Of a stretch of DNA of 64,000 nucleotides, positions 35,823 to 45,528 are shown in pieces; the first letter of the stretch is position 1; each line of letters begins with the position of its first letter. A model generated the notes under the pieces. It was not told where the DNA came from and searched no databases. It saw only the letters and a program-made list of their open reading frames with translations. The DNA is from Paenirhodobacter populi (GTDB lineage Bacteria; Pseudomonadota; Alphaproteobacteria; Rhodobacterales; Rhodobacteraceae): NCBI RefSeq assembly GCF_004022215.1, contig NZ_SAUZ01000001.1, positions 299,587 through 363,586 on the forward strand, written 5' to 3'. The position numbers were made by a program, and so were the translations under genes.

Positions 35823-36396
35823 TCTTCTGCGCGCGGGCCTGATGGGGGTCGCGCTGTCGGTTTCGGCGATCGGCGCCTCGGCGCAGACCGCGGACGGGCC
35901 GGGGCCGAATCTGGTGCTGGAGGTCGCGGGGGCCCATCCGGGCCGCATCGTGATCGACCTGTTCCCGGATGTCGCCCCGCAGCATGTGAAGCGGATCGAG
36001 CAACTGGTGACGGATCATGCCTATGACGGCGTGGTCTTTCACCGGGTGATCGACGGTTTCATGGCGCAGACGGGTGATGTGCAGTTCGGCAAGCGCGAGG
36101 GCGATACCTCGATGGCGGGGATGGGCGGTTCGTCCTACCCGGACCTGAAGGCCGAATTCTCGGACAAGCCGTTCGAGCGCGGCACCGTCGGCATGGCGCG
36201 GTCCTCGAACCCGAATTCGGCGAACAGCCAGTTCTTCATCATGTTCGCCCCCGCGCCGCATCTGAACGGGCAATACACCGTCTTCGGTCAGGTGATCGAG
36301 GGGATGGATATCGTCGATGCGATCAAGAAGGGCGATGCCGCCCGCAACGGTCTGGTGACGGAGCCGGACTACATCGCCTCGGCCACGATCGAATGA
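35809..36396 (+). CDS. Cyclophilin-type peptidyl-prolyl isomerase, exported
   Basis: The 195-residue paralogue has a signal peptide (MLRRDLLRAGLMGVALSVSA, cleavage near ASAQT), pointing to the periplasm. The core repeats the catalytic VFHRVIDGFMAQTGDVQFG and NSANSQFFIMFAPAPHLNGQ. The double Arg followed by a hydrophobic stretch is only a partial Tat-like pattern (no full RRxFLK), so Sec export is more likely. It starts inside the preceding gene. Confidence 0.92.
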   Translation: MLRRDLLRAGLMGVALSVSAIGASAQTADGPGPNLVLEVAGAHPGRIVIDLFPDVAPQHVKRIEQLVTDHAYDGVVFHRVIDGFMAQTGDVQFGKREGDTSMAGMGGSSYPDLKAEFSDKPFERGTVGMARSSNPNSANSQFFIMFAPAPHLNGQYTVFGQVIEGMDIVDAIKKGDAARNGLVTEPDYIASATIE

Positions 36397-36476
36397 TCTC
36401 TGCGCCGGGCCGCCTTGGGCTGGCCCGGCGTTTTCGGTGGTGGTCGCATCCATGCGTGGGTGTGGGCGGACAGGGG

Positions 36477-36540
36477 GCAGGGGGCCAGCCCCCTCGGCGC
36501 AAGCGCCTCACCCCCGGGATATTTATGGAAACACGAAGGC
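36477..36540 (+). repeat. CCCGGGATATTT intergenic repeat, copy 7
   Basis: AGGGGGCCAGCCCCCT, then a GGCGCAAGCGCC mini-hairpin, then CACCCCCGGGATATTTATGG. It lies in the convergent gap between the exported cyclophilin and anmK. Confidence 0.85.
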
Positions 36541-36558
36541 AGGAAGAGGCGCGCGCGT

Positions 36559-37677
36559 TCAGTGCGGTGTGCTGATCTGCCCGCCGCCGATCAGGGCGGG
36601 CACGCCCGTGGTGGTCGGCCCCGAGGTCGGCAGGCCGCGCGTGACGCGCACCGCCAGATAGGCGAAGGCCTGCGCCTCCAGCATGTCGCCGTCGAGGCCG
36701 AGATCCTCGACCGGGGCGACGGGCAGGGTGCCGCGCCGCGCGATTTCCCCCATCATCGTCGCGTTCAGCCGTCCGCCGCCGGTGACATAGACGGCCTGCG
36801 CCGGTTCGGGGAAATGCTCGAAGCCCGCCGTGACCGAGGCGGCGGCGCAGGCTGTCAGGGTGGCGGCGGCATCGGCGTCCGAAAGCCCCTCGACCCGCCG
36901 CAGCAGGTCATGGAAATCGTTCCGGTCCAGCGATTTCGGCGGCATGCGGCGGAAATAGGGGTGGGACAGGAAGCGGTTGAGCACCGGCGCGTCGATCCGG
37001 CCTGACGCGGCCAGCGCCCCGTCCTCGTCGCGCTCGCGGCCAAGGCGGCGCATCATCAGGTCGTTGATCGGCGCATTGGCGGGGCCGGTGTCGAAGGCCA
37101 GCACCGCGCCCGCGGCCTCTGGCCCCGGTTTGCGCGGATCGACCCAGGTGACATTGCCCACGCCGCCGAGGTTCAGGAAGGCCACCGGCGCCGTCAGCCC
37201 CGCCCATTTCGCGCAGGCGAAATGGAAGAAGGGCGCGAGCGGCGCGCCTTCGCCGCCCATCTCGACGTCCGAACTGCGGAAATCCCAGACCACCGGGCGG
37301 CCGAGCGCCCGGGCCAGATGCGCGCCGTTCCCCGCCTGATGCGTGCGGCGTGGCCCGGCCAATCCGCGCGGATCATGCGCCAGCGTCTGCCCGTGAAAGC
37401 CGATCAGCTCCGCCGCGCCGAACCGTGCGAGGAGTTCGGCATGCGCCGCCTCGACCACCGCCGCGGCGGCGTCGACGCCCGGTTCGCCCGGCCAGCGGCC
37501 AAGCGCCGCGCGCAACACCGCGCGTTCCTCGGTGGAATAGGGGCGGTAGGCGGTGGCGCCGAAGGCGATGATCCGTTCGCCATCCGTCACCACCTCGGCC
37601 GCGTCCACGCCGTCGAGCGATGTGCCCGACATCGTGCCCGCCGCGCGCAGGGCAGCCGTCCGGTCGCGTTCAGTCAT
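36559..37677 (-). CDS. anmK: Anhydro-N-acetylmuramic acid kinase
   Basis: The 372-residue kinase opens and phosphorylates anhydroMurNAc from recycled cell-wall fragments to MurNAc-6-phosphate. The N-terminal [29 protein letters not shown] and [15 protein letters not shown] are family blocks. AAGGGAAAG precedes the ATG at 37675-37677; MKGK five codons upstream is a weaker start. It is divergent from tyrS, whose start codon lies 59 bases away. Confidence 0.93.
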   Translation of the reverse strand: MTERDRTAALRAAGTMSGTSLDGVDAAEVVTDGERIIAFGATAYRPYSTEERAVLRAALGRWPGEPGVDAAAAVVEAAHAELLARFGAAELIGFHGQTLAHDPRGLAGPRRTHQAGNGAHLARALGRPVVWDFRSSDVEMGGEGAPLAPFFHFACAKWAGLTAPVAFLNLGGVGNVTWVDPRKPGPEAAGAVLAFDTGPANAPINDLMMRRLGRERDEDGALAASGRIDAPVLNRFLSHPYFRRMPPKSLDRNDFHDLLRRVEGLSDADAAATLTACAAASVTAGFEHFPEPAQAVYVTGGGRLNATMMGEIARRGTLPVAPVEDLGLDGDMLEAQAFAYLAVRVTRGLPTSGPTTTGVPALIGGGQISTPH

Positions 37678-37736
37678 GACTTTCCCTTTCATTGCCTGAC
37701 CGATATATGCAGGTCACCAAACAAGGGACAAGCACG

Positions 37737-38987
37737 ATGACCTACCATCCCAAATCCGACTTCCTGTCGATCATCATCGAGCGTGGCTACCTTGCGGATT
37801 GCACCGATCTGCAGGAGCTGGACACGACGCTGAAGAAGGGGATGGTGACCGCCTATATCGGCTATGATGCGACGGCGGCCTCGCTGCATGTCGGGCATCT
37901 GCTGAACATCATGCTGCTGCGCTGGTTCCAGAAGACCGGCAACAAGCCGATCACCCTGATGGGCGGCGGCACGACCAAGGTCGGCGATCCGTCCTTCCGG
38001 TCGGAAGAGCGCCCGCTGCTGACGCCCGAGAAGATCGACGAGAACATCGACGGCATGGGCCGGGTTTTCGCGCGCTACCTCGACTACGGCGATGCGCCGA
38101 ACGGTGCGCGGATGCTGAACAATGCCGAATGGCTCGACAATCTGAACTACCTCGAGTTCCTGCGCGACATCGGGCGGCATTTCAGCGTCAACCGGATGCT
38201 GTCGTTTGAATCGGTGAAGTCGCGGCTCGACCGGGAACAGAGCCTGAGCTTCCTCGAATTCAACTATATGATCCTGCAGGCCTATGACTTCCTCGAACTG
38301 AACCGCCGCTACGGCTGTCTGTTGCAGATGGGCGGCTCGGACCAGTGGGGCAACATCATCAACGGCATCGACCTGACGCGCCGGGTGCTGGACACCGACC
38401 TGTTCGGGCTGACCACGCCGCTGCTGACCACTTCGGACGGCCGCAAGATGGGCAAGTCGCAGGGCGGCGCCATCTGGCTGAACGGCGAGATGCTGTCGCC
38501 CTACGAGTTCTGGCAGTTCTGGCGCAATACGACCGATGCCGATGTGGGGCGGTTCCTCAAGCTTTACACCGATCTGCCGCTGGTCGAATGCGAACGGCTG
38601 GCCGCTCTTGGCGGATCCGAGATCAACGAGGCGAAGGTCATCCTCGCCAATGAGGTGACGACGCTGCTGCATGGCGCCGAAGCCGCCGTCAACGCCGAGG
38701 CGACCGCGCGCGAGGTCTTTGAACGCGGCGGCGTGGGCGAGGAACTGCCGCGCCTGCAGCTGACGGTCGACGAGGTGTCGGACGGCATCAGCCTTGCGCA
38801 GCTCGTGGTGCGTTCGGGCCTTGCCAAGACCGGCAAGGACGGCAAGCGCCTGATCGCCGACGGCGGCGTGCGGGTGAACGACGAGATCTGCCTCGATCCC
38901 GGCCGGATGTTCGGCGCCGGCGATCTGGCCGATCCGCTCAAGCTGAGCGCCGGGAAAAAGCGCCACGCGCTGGTCAGCCTCGGCTGA
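37737..38987 (+). CDS. tyrS: Tyrosyl-tRNA synthetase
   Basis: The 416-residue class I synthetase shows [20 protein letters not shown] (HIGH-type HVGH), [17 protein letters not shown], and the KMSKS-type loop [12 protein letters not shown], followed by a C-terminal S4-like RNA-binding domain ([20 protein letters not shown]). AAGGGA precedes the ATG at 37737. It is the last core gene before the decayed region. Confidence 0.97.
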   Translation: MTYHPKSDFLSIIIERGYLADCTDLQELDTTLKKGMVTAYIGYDATAASLHVGHLLNIMLLRWFQKTGNKPITLMGGGTTKVGDPSFRSEERPLLTPEKIDENIDGMGRVFARYLDYGDAPNGARMLNNAEWLDNLNYLEFLRDIGRHFSVNRMLSFESVKSRLDREQSLSFLEFNYMILQAYDFLELNRRYGCLLQMGGSDQWGNIINGIDLTRRVLDTDLFGLTTPLLTTSDGRKMGKSQGGAIWLNGEMLSPYEFWQFWRNTTDADVGRFLKLYTDLPLVECERLAALGGSEINEAKVILANEVTTLLHGAEAAVNAEATAREVFERGGVGEELPRLQLTVDEVSDGISLAQLVVRSGLAKTGKDGKRLIADGGVRVNDEICLDPGRMFGAGDLADPLKLSAGKKRHALVSLG

Positions 38988-39122
38988 CAGCCCGGGCCGC
39001 CGTCCGGGATCCGGGCGGCGGTCGCGGCGACCCGATGCGGGAACGGCGGGCGTTGTTTTCCGGTGTTCTGCGTCTTGGTGCGGGTCACGATATCGGTGAA
39101 CCGGGGGCTGTTCTTCATCCGC

Positions 39123-39600
39123 TCATGCCGCAGTATGTTGCTCGTAGTAATGCAGGAAATTCCGGCGCTTCCTGAGCCTCTCGAGCAGCATCCCGTCATC
39201 GCGCCCCCAGCGAAGCGGCTGCATGATGATGGCCGCGAGCAGCCCCATGCCATCGAGACAGGCGGCGACGCCGTGCCCCATGAACGGCGTGTTCAGCTTC
39301 CGCGCATTCGGCCCGGCAAGGCGTTTCATGTGAAGGCCGTCCTCATGGTCATGCCTGTCACCGACGATGATGACGTCCTTCACCCTGCGATATGTGCCCA
39401 TGGCATCCGCATGGGGGCCATCCATCGGTGTCTGCTGCGAGACGGGAAAGCGCGTGTCCCAAGGGGCGGTCTTGCGTCGATTGCGGATTCAGCAAAACAA
39501 CAGTCTGCGCCCCGATCAGATCGGCATAGGCCAGCGCTCGCAGCCGCCCATCGTGGAAACGAAGTCGTGTCGGGCAAGCTGAATATCGGCCATAAGCGCC
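39123..39600 (-). pseudogene. Frameshifted hydrolase-like relic
   Basis: Three minus-strand frames must be joined to read a protein-like sequence: ADIQLARHDFVSTMGG, then LRALAYADLIGAQTVVLLNP, then VKDVIIVGDRHDHEDGLHMK ... NTPFMGHGVAACLDGMGLLA. The SxxGG-like turn, later Asp and the MGHG block resemble an alpha/beta-hydrolase-type protein, but I cannot name the family with confidence. Breaks near 39520 and 39425 show it is non-functional. The tyrS gene ends 136 bases away. Confidence 0.45.
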
Positions 39601-39639
39601 TTTCGGACAGGCGATGGGTGATCCGGATTGACGGATCGA

Positions 39640-40656
39640 GGCGGTGGAAGGCGGGACGCAACAAACAACGAAATCGCCTTGGCATTCCCGAGACGCGGGC
39701 GTGATGCTGGGGTATTCAGGGCAGTTCCGCCTGTCACGGCTCGCTCGACGCTAGGGCGCTGCACGAGGCGCTGCTGCCGGGATGGGCTGTTGAGCGGATA
39801 GCCGCGTGGCCCGGTCCCGGATACCGGCCCTCGGTTTCGCTTGGGGGCGCATGAGGAGCGGCGGCACAGCTTTGACGATGGTAGGGGTGGAAACCTCGGC
39901 AGATACGATCGCCCGCGCGTGGCTACTACCGATCCTCAAAGCCTACCGACAGCAATCAGGTAGAGGGGATGCATTGATGGTGCTGTCATGGATTCACGTG
40001 GGCATTGTGCTGGGCGACGCGGATAAGATTGGCTTTGGGGGCGCACTGGTCTGGTCGTGGCGGCTCGGCGAATTGATCGCTGATGCGGTTGTGGCACGCC
40101 GCTCTGCGCAGATGCAGGAGGGCGGGGACGATGGGCAAGATCAAGCCAATCGACGCGAGCCTACTGACCATCGGCGAAACCATCGCCTATCAAAGACAGC
40201 TCAACAGGGACAGGCGATCACCGGTCCGTTCTCTGACAAACCTGATCCATGGCCTGCGACGGCGGGAATGCGGATCCGCTCTACATTCCCCACCAACGGA
40301 GCAGACATGCCGGCATCCGGGGTCCGAACCGGCGTTGCACGCGCCATTGGTCAGGAAAGATCGCACGGTACCGGGCCTGCGGCAGTCAGACTGCCCTGAC
40401 CGCGACCGCGAAATCTCTGTCGCCAACCAGACGGGCCAGACAACCCCATGAACAGGCATGTCACCTCCGCGAAAATCCATCTCCAGCGCACGCGATTGTG
40501 AGGTTTGAATATGTCCCAGAATGGTTTATCAGAGGTTAAGGCTGTCAAGCTCAGGGGTGATGCTTCCTGACGTCATTTTGTCGAAAACATCGTGTTCAGA
40601 ACTGTTGCCAGTTTTCTCTGTACCCACCCCCCTCATTTACCGCAGAAATTCACGCC
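39640..40656. other. About 1 kb without a recognisable gene
   Basis: Open frames of 80-197 codons exist on both strands (for example plus 39806-40399), but none shows a ribosome site, a known motif or consistent coding bias. The stretch from ~40480 is visibly richer in A and T than the rest of the window. It is likely decayed or acquired DNA. Confidence 0.5.
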
Positions 40657-40830
40657 ATGAATATTCGACTGTTCCGCTGCGAATGCGGATATACACCTAG
40701 ATTTGGCCGATCCAGATGTAGGATGTGCTGGTCTCCCACCCCGATCTACAATCGCTTCTGGTTCTGGATACTGATGCTTCCGCTCGGCCTTCTGGCGATT
40801 GGTCTTCTCTTGGTGATCGTGACGGCCTGA
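40657..40830 (+). CDS. 57-residue Cys-cluster single-span membrane protein
   Basis: The frame encodes MNIRLFRCECGYTPRFGRSR then CRMCW, giving CxC-x10-CxxC, a likely small zinc-ribbon, directly followed by a hydrophobic helix of ~22 residues (WFWILMLPLGLLAIGLLLVI) and the end TA. The soluble part is very basic, which by the positive-inside rule places it in the cytoplasm. The codons are AT-richer than in the neighbours (AGA, AGG, ATA, TGT), which suggests acquisition. The ribosome site is weak. I do not recognise a family. Confidence 0.5.
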   Translation: MNIRLFRCECGYTPRFGRSRCRMCWSPTPIYNRFWFWILMLPLGLLAIGLLLVIVTA

Positions 40831-41099
40831 TCCCTTTGAGCATGCAGGTCGTCAGCGACCTTCGGATAAATTGTCTGCGCACGCTTCCCCGTCCGGAGCC
40901 GCATGGCCTTCATCGGCATGTGGTGCCTTGACATGCACAACGCCGAGGTCGCCACGCCACGTCCGTTCGCAGTCCCGCTATGGCGGCGACACAGCGCGTG
41001 GTGTAATGCTGTCCGGATCCACCGTCAGATGCGGGCGGCCCGCATGACCGCCGTGGTGCCTCACCTTCATGAAACGCCTCGGCTGATGATCGGTTACAT

Positions 41100-41906
41100 G
41101 GCGACCCGCATTGAGGTATTTCGTCCAGACAAGCTGCTCGACCGCGCGCGGGGAATCCGCATCGGCAAAGACCACGGCCGGGGCGTGCCCCCCAAGCTCC
41201 ATCGTCACCGGCTTCATCACCGAACCCGCCAGTGCAGCAAGATGCTTGCCCACCGCGGTCCAACCGGTGAACGAGACCTTGCAGATCACCGGATCCTTGA
41301 TCAGCCGCTCAGAAATCTCGGCAGGGTTGCCATAGAGCGGGCAGAGGGTGCCCGGCGGCAGGCCCGCATCGATCATGGCCCGCGCCAGTTCGGCACAGGA
41401 AAGCGGGGTCTCCTCCGGTCCTTTGAGAAGCACCGAGCATCCGGCTGCAAGCGCAGCTGCCACCTTGCGGACCACTTGGCTGACGGGGAAGTTCCAGGGA
41501 GTGAAGGCGACGATGGGGCCAATAGGCTCTTTGCGGACCTGCTGGGTGACCCGGCGGCGCGTGCAGGGACCAGCCGTCCATAGGCGCGCCGCCCCTCTTT
41601 CGCGAACCATTCGAACACGTCCGACGAAACCGCCAGTTCGCGCCGAGCCTCGTATAGCGGTTTGCCCTGTTCTGCCACGAGAATCGGTGCAATCGTCTCG
41701 GTCCGTTCACGCAGAAGCGTGGCCACCCGGCGCAGCACAGCCGAGCGGTCATAGGCCGGGGTTACTGACCAAGTCGCAAAACCTGCGGCGACCAATTGCA
41801 GCGCACGGTCCATATCGGCCGGCGAGGCATGGGCCACCGTTCCGATGACCTCGTCCGTCGCAGGGTTCGTCACGTCGAGGCCGCGGCCATCTGTTGTGGC
41901 CTGCCC
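41100..41906 (-). pseudogene. Aldehyde dehydrogenase fragment
   Basis: Joined across a frameshift near 41575, the minus strand reads DVTNPATDEVIGTVAHASPA ... GFATWSVTPAYDRSAVLRRV, then [20 protein letters not shown] ... [18 protein letters not shown] ... [10 protein letters not shown]. These are NAD-dependent ALDH (succinate-semialdehyde-type) segments, including the Glu of MELGG. The copy ends before the catalytic Cys loop, where the sequence should read like CVSPTR, and its first ~20 residues are missing because the match begins at the stop codon of the phosphoribosyltransferase gene. It is truncated at both ends and cannot work. Confidence 0.85.
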
Positions 41907-42602
41907 TCAGGCCGGGCGCCACAAACCATCGGGCCCTTTGGCGAGCACGGGGGTTTCCAGACAGCCGCAGACCGTGTCGAGCCAGCCGTCATGGGGGGCT
42001 GCCGCATCCGCGCGCCATTTGTCGGATTGCAGCATGGCGGCACCGGTGGCCACCGGCCGGACGCCGATTGTATCGAGCAGCGCGAGTCCGGCGCGGATCG
42101 ATCGCCCGCTGGAGATGACATCGTCGATCAGCGCCACCCGGCGCCCCTGCAGCAAGGGCAGCATCCTCGGGTCGATATACAGCCGCTTCACCTGATCGGG
42201 CGTGGTGATCGAGGACAGCGGCACCGACAGCGCCTCGTCATACCAGAACTTGCGCGAGGTGCCGAGCGGCACATAGCGCGTATGGCCGAGCTTGCGGGCG
42301 ACCTCGGCCGCCAGCGTCAGGCCAAGCGTCGGCAGCCCCGCGACGACATCCGGCCGGAATGCCGAAAGCCGCGCAGCCAGCGCACCGGCCAGCGCGTCGA
42401 GCACCCCGAAGCTCGCCTGATTGACGATCAGCGAGGCCAGCGCATGCTGTCCGTCGGCAAGCGGCCGGATCGGCAGGCGGATCTGGCGGCCGTCCGGCAA
42501 TGCGGCGGGATAAAAGCCCTTGTGCCCGACATCGGTGCGAAAGCTGCCGGCGGGGTGGATCTCCTGCCAGAAGTCCTGCGGCTGCATGATCGGGCCCGTC
42601 AT
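41907..42602 (-). CDS. Phosphoribosyltransferase-family protein
   Basis: The 231-residue protein has the type I PRTase PRPP loop VALIDDVISSGRSIRAG and the hydrophobic substrate-side block VVAGLPTLGLTLAAEVARKL. In a purine-salvage operon with adenine deaminase it most likely makes a nucleotide from a purine base and PRPP, as Apt or Gpt do, but base preference is not visible. Its ATG overlaps the M20 gene stop by four bases. It is the last gene of the nine-gene operon, and its stop abuts the ALDH relic, so its true 3' context may have been replaced. Confidence 0.85.
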   Translation of the reverse strand: MTGPIMQPQDFWQEIHPAGSFRTDVGHKGFYPAALPDGRQIRLPIRPLADGQHALASLIVNQASFGVLDALAGALAARLSAFRPDVVAGLPTLGLTLAAEVARKLGHTRYVPLGTSRKFWYDEALSVPLSSITTPDQVKRLYIDPRMLPLLQGRRVALIDDVISSGRSIRAGLALLDTIGVRPVATGAAMLQSDKWRADAAAPHDGWLDTVCGCLETPVLAKGPDGLWRPA

Positions 42603-43765
42603 TCCGCGGCCAGCTCGCGTTCGACCAGCCGGGTCCAGAAGCGCACGCCCGGCCCGATCGCGGCATCGTTGAAGTCATAGGCTCCGTTGTGGTGCAGCGC
42701 GCCCTCGACCGCCGGGCCATTGCCGAGCCAGACATAGCAGCCCGGCGCTTCCGCGGCGAAAAAGGCGAAATCGTCGCCCGCCGTCGAGGGCGGGAAGCTG
42801 GTGCGCAGCTTCGCGCCGAAGACGTCGCGCGCGGCGCCAAGCGCGCGGGCGGTGGCGTCGGGGTGGTTGATGACCGGCGGGATGCGGCGGATGTAGTGAT
42901 AGTCGGCCTCGATCCCCGCCATGGCTGCCGCGCCCGCGGCCAGACGGCCGATTCCGGCCTCAAGCTGATCGCGCACCTGCGGGTCATAGGCGCGGGCGGT
43001 GCCGCCGATCTCGACCGTTTCGGGAATCACGTTCAGCGCCTGCGGATTGCCCGCCTGTATCGAACAGGCGCTGACCACGGCGGGTTGCAACGGATCGACA
43101 TCCCGCCCCGGGATCGTTTGCATTGCCGCGAGGAAGCCCGCCATCGCCGGGATCGGATCGCGGCCCAGATGCGGCTTCGCGCCATGCGTGCCGGTGCCGC
43201 GAAAGGTCACGCGCCAGCTGTCGGACGAGGCAAGCTGCGGCCCCTCGACCACGGCGATCTCATCGGGGGCAAGGCCGGGCATGTTGTGCAGGCCGTAAAC
43301 GGCATCGCAGGGGAACAGATCGAACAGCCCCTCCTCGACCATGCGCCGGGCGCCGCCGCGCCCTTCCTCGGCGGGTTGAAAGATGAAATGCACCGTGCCC
43401 GAGAAATTCCGGTCGCGGGCAAGCGCGCGCGCGGCGCCCAGCAACAGGGTGGTATGGCCGTCATGGCCGCAGGCGTGCATCTTGCCCTCGACGGTCGAGC
43501 GATAGGGGCGGTCGACCAGCTCGGGCATCGCCAGCGCGTCCATATCGGCCCGCAGCCCGATGCGCCGCGTCCCGTTGCCCACCTGAAGCGTGCCCACGAC
43601 GCCGGTGCCGCCCAGCCCCCTGTGGACGGTGATCCCGGCCTCTGTCAGCAGGCGCGCGACGATGTCGCTGGTGCGCGTTTCCTCGAACCCCAGTTCGGGG
43701 TGGGCATGCAGATCGTGGCGCAGCGCGGTCAGGAATGGCAGGTCGTCGTCTATGCTGTCGGTCAT
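42599..43765 (-). CDS. M20-family amidohydrolase
   Basis: The 388-residue metallo-amidohydrolase is of the hippurate/N-acyl-amino-acid type: HDLHAHPELGFEETRTSDIV, GLRADMDALAM, HACGHDGHTTLLLGAARAL (metal ligands), QPAEEGRGGARRMVEEGLF (catalytic Glu), and a HGAKPHLGRDPIPAM dimer-side His. It removes an acyl group from an amine or amino acid. The natural substrate in a purine operon is unclear. It overlaps adenine deaminase by four bases upstream and the PRTase by four downstream, so it is an integral operon member, not a passenger. Confidence 0.9.
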   Translation of the reverse strand: MTDSIDDDLPFLTALRHDLHAHPELGFEETRTSDIVARLLTEAGITVHRGLGGTGVVGTLQVGNGTRRIGLRADMDALAMPELVDRPYRSTVEGKMHACGHDGHTTLLLGAARALARDRNFSGTVHFIFQPAEEGRGGARRMVEEGLFDLFPCDAVYGLHNMPGLAPDEIAVVEGPQLASSDSWRVTFRGTGTHGAKPHLGRDPIPAMAGFLAAMQTIPGRDVDPLQPAVVSACSIQAGNPQALNVIPETVEIGGTARAYDPQVRDQLEAGIGRLAAGAAAMAGIEADYHYIRRIPPVINHPDATARALGAARDVFGAKLRTSFPPSTAGDDFAFFAAEAPGCYVWLGNGPAVEGALHHNGAYDFNDAAIGPGVRFWTRLVERELAAE

Positions 43766-45528
43766 GTCAGTATTTCCAGAATGGGCGAGGTCAGCAGGCG
43801 TCCCGCGACCACATCGGCTATTCCCCGGTCGGTCTGATGCGGCCCGGCGTTGCAGGCGAGCGTCGCCCCGAAACAGGCCTTGAACACGAGGTAAGGGGGC
43901 TGCCAGTCGACGATCCGCTCCATCGCGGCCCGCAGTTCGGCGAAGCCTTCGGCCACCTGCTCAAGCCCGGCTGGCGAAACGAGGCCGGAGATCGGCAGCG
44001 GCAAGAGCGACACCACCCGGCCGCCCGATGCGACGGCCATCCCGCCGCCCGCCGCGATCACCGCATTGGCCGCGGCGGCCATGTCGCGCGGATCGGCGCC
44101 GAACAGGGTCAGGTTGTGACTGTCATGCGAAACCGTGGTGGCAAAGGCGCCGCGCCATTGTCCCCAGCCCCGCAGAAAGCCGATCCGGGGCCGCGCGTCG
44201 ACGCGCCCATGGCGATGCACGACCGAGATCAGCGTGGCCCCCTCGGGCGGCACGACGCGCCCCTCGATCACATCGGTTTCCGCCGCGCCCCAGCGGGTGA
44301 AGCGGGGCTGGTCGATCGTGGCGACCCGGACGCGGCGACCTTCCGAGCGAACGCGGAAATCATCGGGCGTCAGCGGCGTCAGCCGGACCGAGCGGGTGAA
44401 GGCTTCCGGCGTCGTGGCGGGGTGGGCGACCTCGGCCACGATGGCGCCATTCGCGATCACCAGCCGCGCCTCAAGACGTTCGAGATCGGCAAAGACCGCG
44501 ATATCGGCCCGCCGCCCCGCCGCGATCAGCCCCAGATCCGCGCGCCCGATCCGGCGCGCGCCGTTCAGCGTTGCGGCCTGCAGCGCCCATTCGGGCCGCA
44601 GGCCGTAGCGCACCAGTCTGCGAACGACGTCATCAAGCCCGCCCGCGCGCAGCAGATCGTCGGGGAAGACATCATCGGTGCACAGCGTCACGGTCTGCGG
44701 CAGCTGGCCGAGGCGATTCAGCGCCTCGACGAAGCCCGGAAGCAGATGGTCGTGGGAGCCGCGCATCTCGATGCTCAGGCCGGCGCGGAGCTTTTCCATC
44801 AGGTCGTCGGCCGAGGTCAGTTCGTGGTCCGAGGTCACGCCCGCCGCCATGAACGCCTGAAGATCGGCGCCCGAAAGGCCACGCGCATGGCCGCAGACCG
44901 GCTTTGCGGCGGCAAGGCCCGCCTGAACGATACCGCTCATCCGGGGTTTGCCGTCGATGACGTCGCGCATGTTCATCACCTCGGCCACGCCGCCGATTTC
45001 CGGCCGCGTCAGAAGCCCGGCCACGGTCGCCGCGTCGAAATCCGCGCCGGCCATCTCAAGCCCCGGTGCGGAAGGCACGCAGGACGGGGCCAGAACCACG
45101 AAGCGCAGCGGCAGGTCGCATGTTGCATCGATCGCGTAATCGACCCCTTCGATCCCGTGGACATTGGCGAATTCATGCGGATCCCAGACCACGGTCGTCA
45201 CCCCGCGCGCCAGCACCGCATCGCAATAGGTGGCCGGCGTCACCATCGAGCTTTCGACATGCATATGCGTGTCGATCAGCCCCGGCGTGACGAACCCACC
45301 CTCCAGATCCACGATCCGCGCCGCATCGCCCCGCGCCCCGCGCGGGTGGACCGAGGCGATCAGCGCCCCAACAAGGCCGATATCGGCGGGGCGGTGCTCG
45401 CCCGTGACCATGTCCACGAGCGTGCCGTTGACCAGCAGCAGATCGAAGGGCGCATCGCCCCGCGCGGCGGCAACGGCGCGCAGGCGCAGGGCGGAGTCGG
45501 CCAGATCCATCGGCTCGTTCGGGGTCAT
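43762..45528 (-). CDS. ade: Adenine deaminase
   Basis: The 588-residue Ade-type deaminase converts adenine to hypoxanthine plus ammonia. Metal-site blocks are GLIDTHMHVESSMVTP, VVWDPHEFANVHG, VCGHARGLSG, TSDHELTSADD and LCTDDVFPDDLL; the late FATTVSHDSHNLTLFGAD is also characteristic. The start is ATG 45526-45528 (MTPNEPMDLADS) with GGAGG upstream. The frame is open further upstream, but inside the nucleoside hydrolase. Four-base overlaps on both sides show tight coupling. Together with the hydrolase, adenosine would be split to adenine and then deaminated. Confidence 0.94.
   Translation of the reverse strand: MTPNEPMDLADSALRLRAVAAARGDAPFDLLLVNGTLVDMVTGEHRPADIGLVGALIASVHPRGARGDAARIVDLEGGFVTPGLIDTHMHVESSMVTPATYCDAVLARGVTTVVWDPHEFANVHGIEGVDYAIDATCDLPLRFVVLAPSCVPSAPGLEMAGADFDAATVAGLLTRPEIGGVAEVMNMRDVIDGKPRMSGIVQAGLAAAKPVCGHARGLSGADLQAFMAAGVTSDHELTSADDLMEKLRAGLSIEMRGSHDHLLPGFVEALNRLGQLPQTVTLCTDDVFPDDLLRAGGLDDVVRRLVRYGLRPEWALQAATLNGARRIGRADLGLIAAGRRADIAVFADLERLEARLVIANGAIVAEVAHPATTPEAFTRSVRLTPLTPDDFRVRSEGRRVRVATIDQPRFTRWGAAETDVIEGRVVPPEGATLISVVHRHGRVDARPRIGFLRGWGQWRGAFATTVSHDSHNLTLFGADPRDMAAAANAVIAAGGGMAVASGGRVVSLLPLPISGLVSPAGLEQVAEGFAELRAAMERIVDWQPPYLVFKACFGATLACNAGPHQTDRGIADVVAGRLLTSPILEILT

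Noticed and set aside
39806..40451. Overlapping plus-strand frames of 197 and 122 codons
   Set aside because: They have no ribosome site, no recognisable domain and rare-codon-rich text. They were kept only as a described gap.
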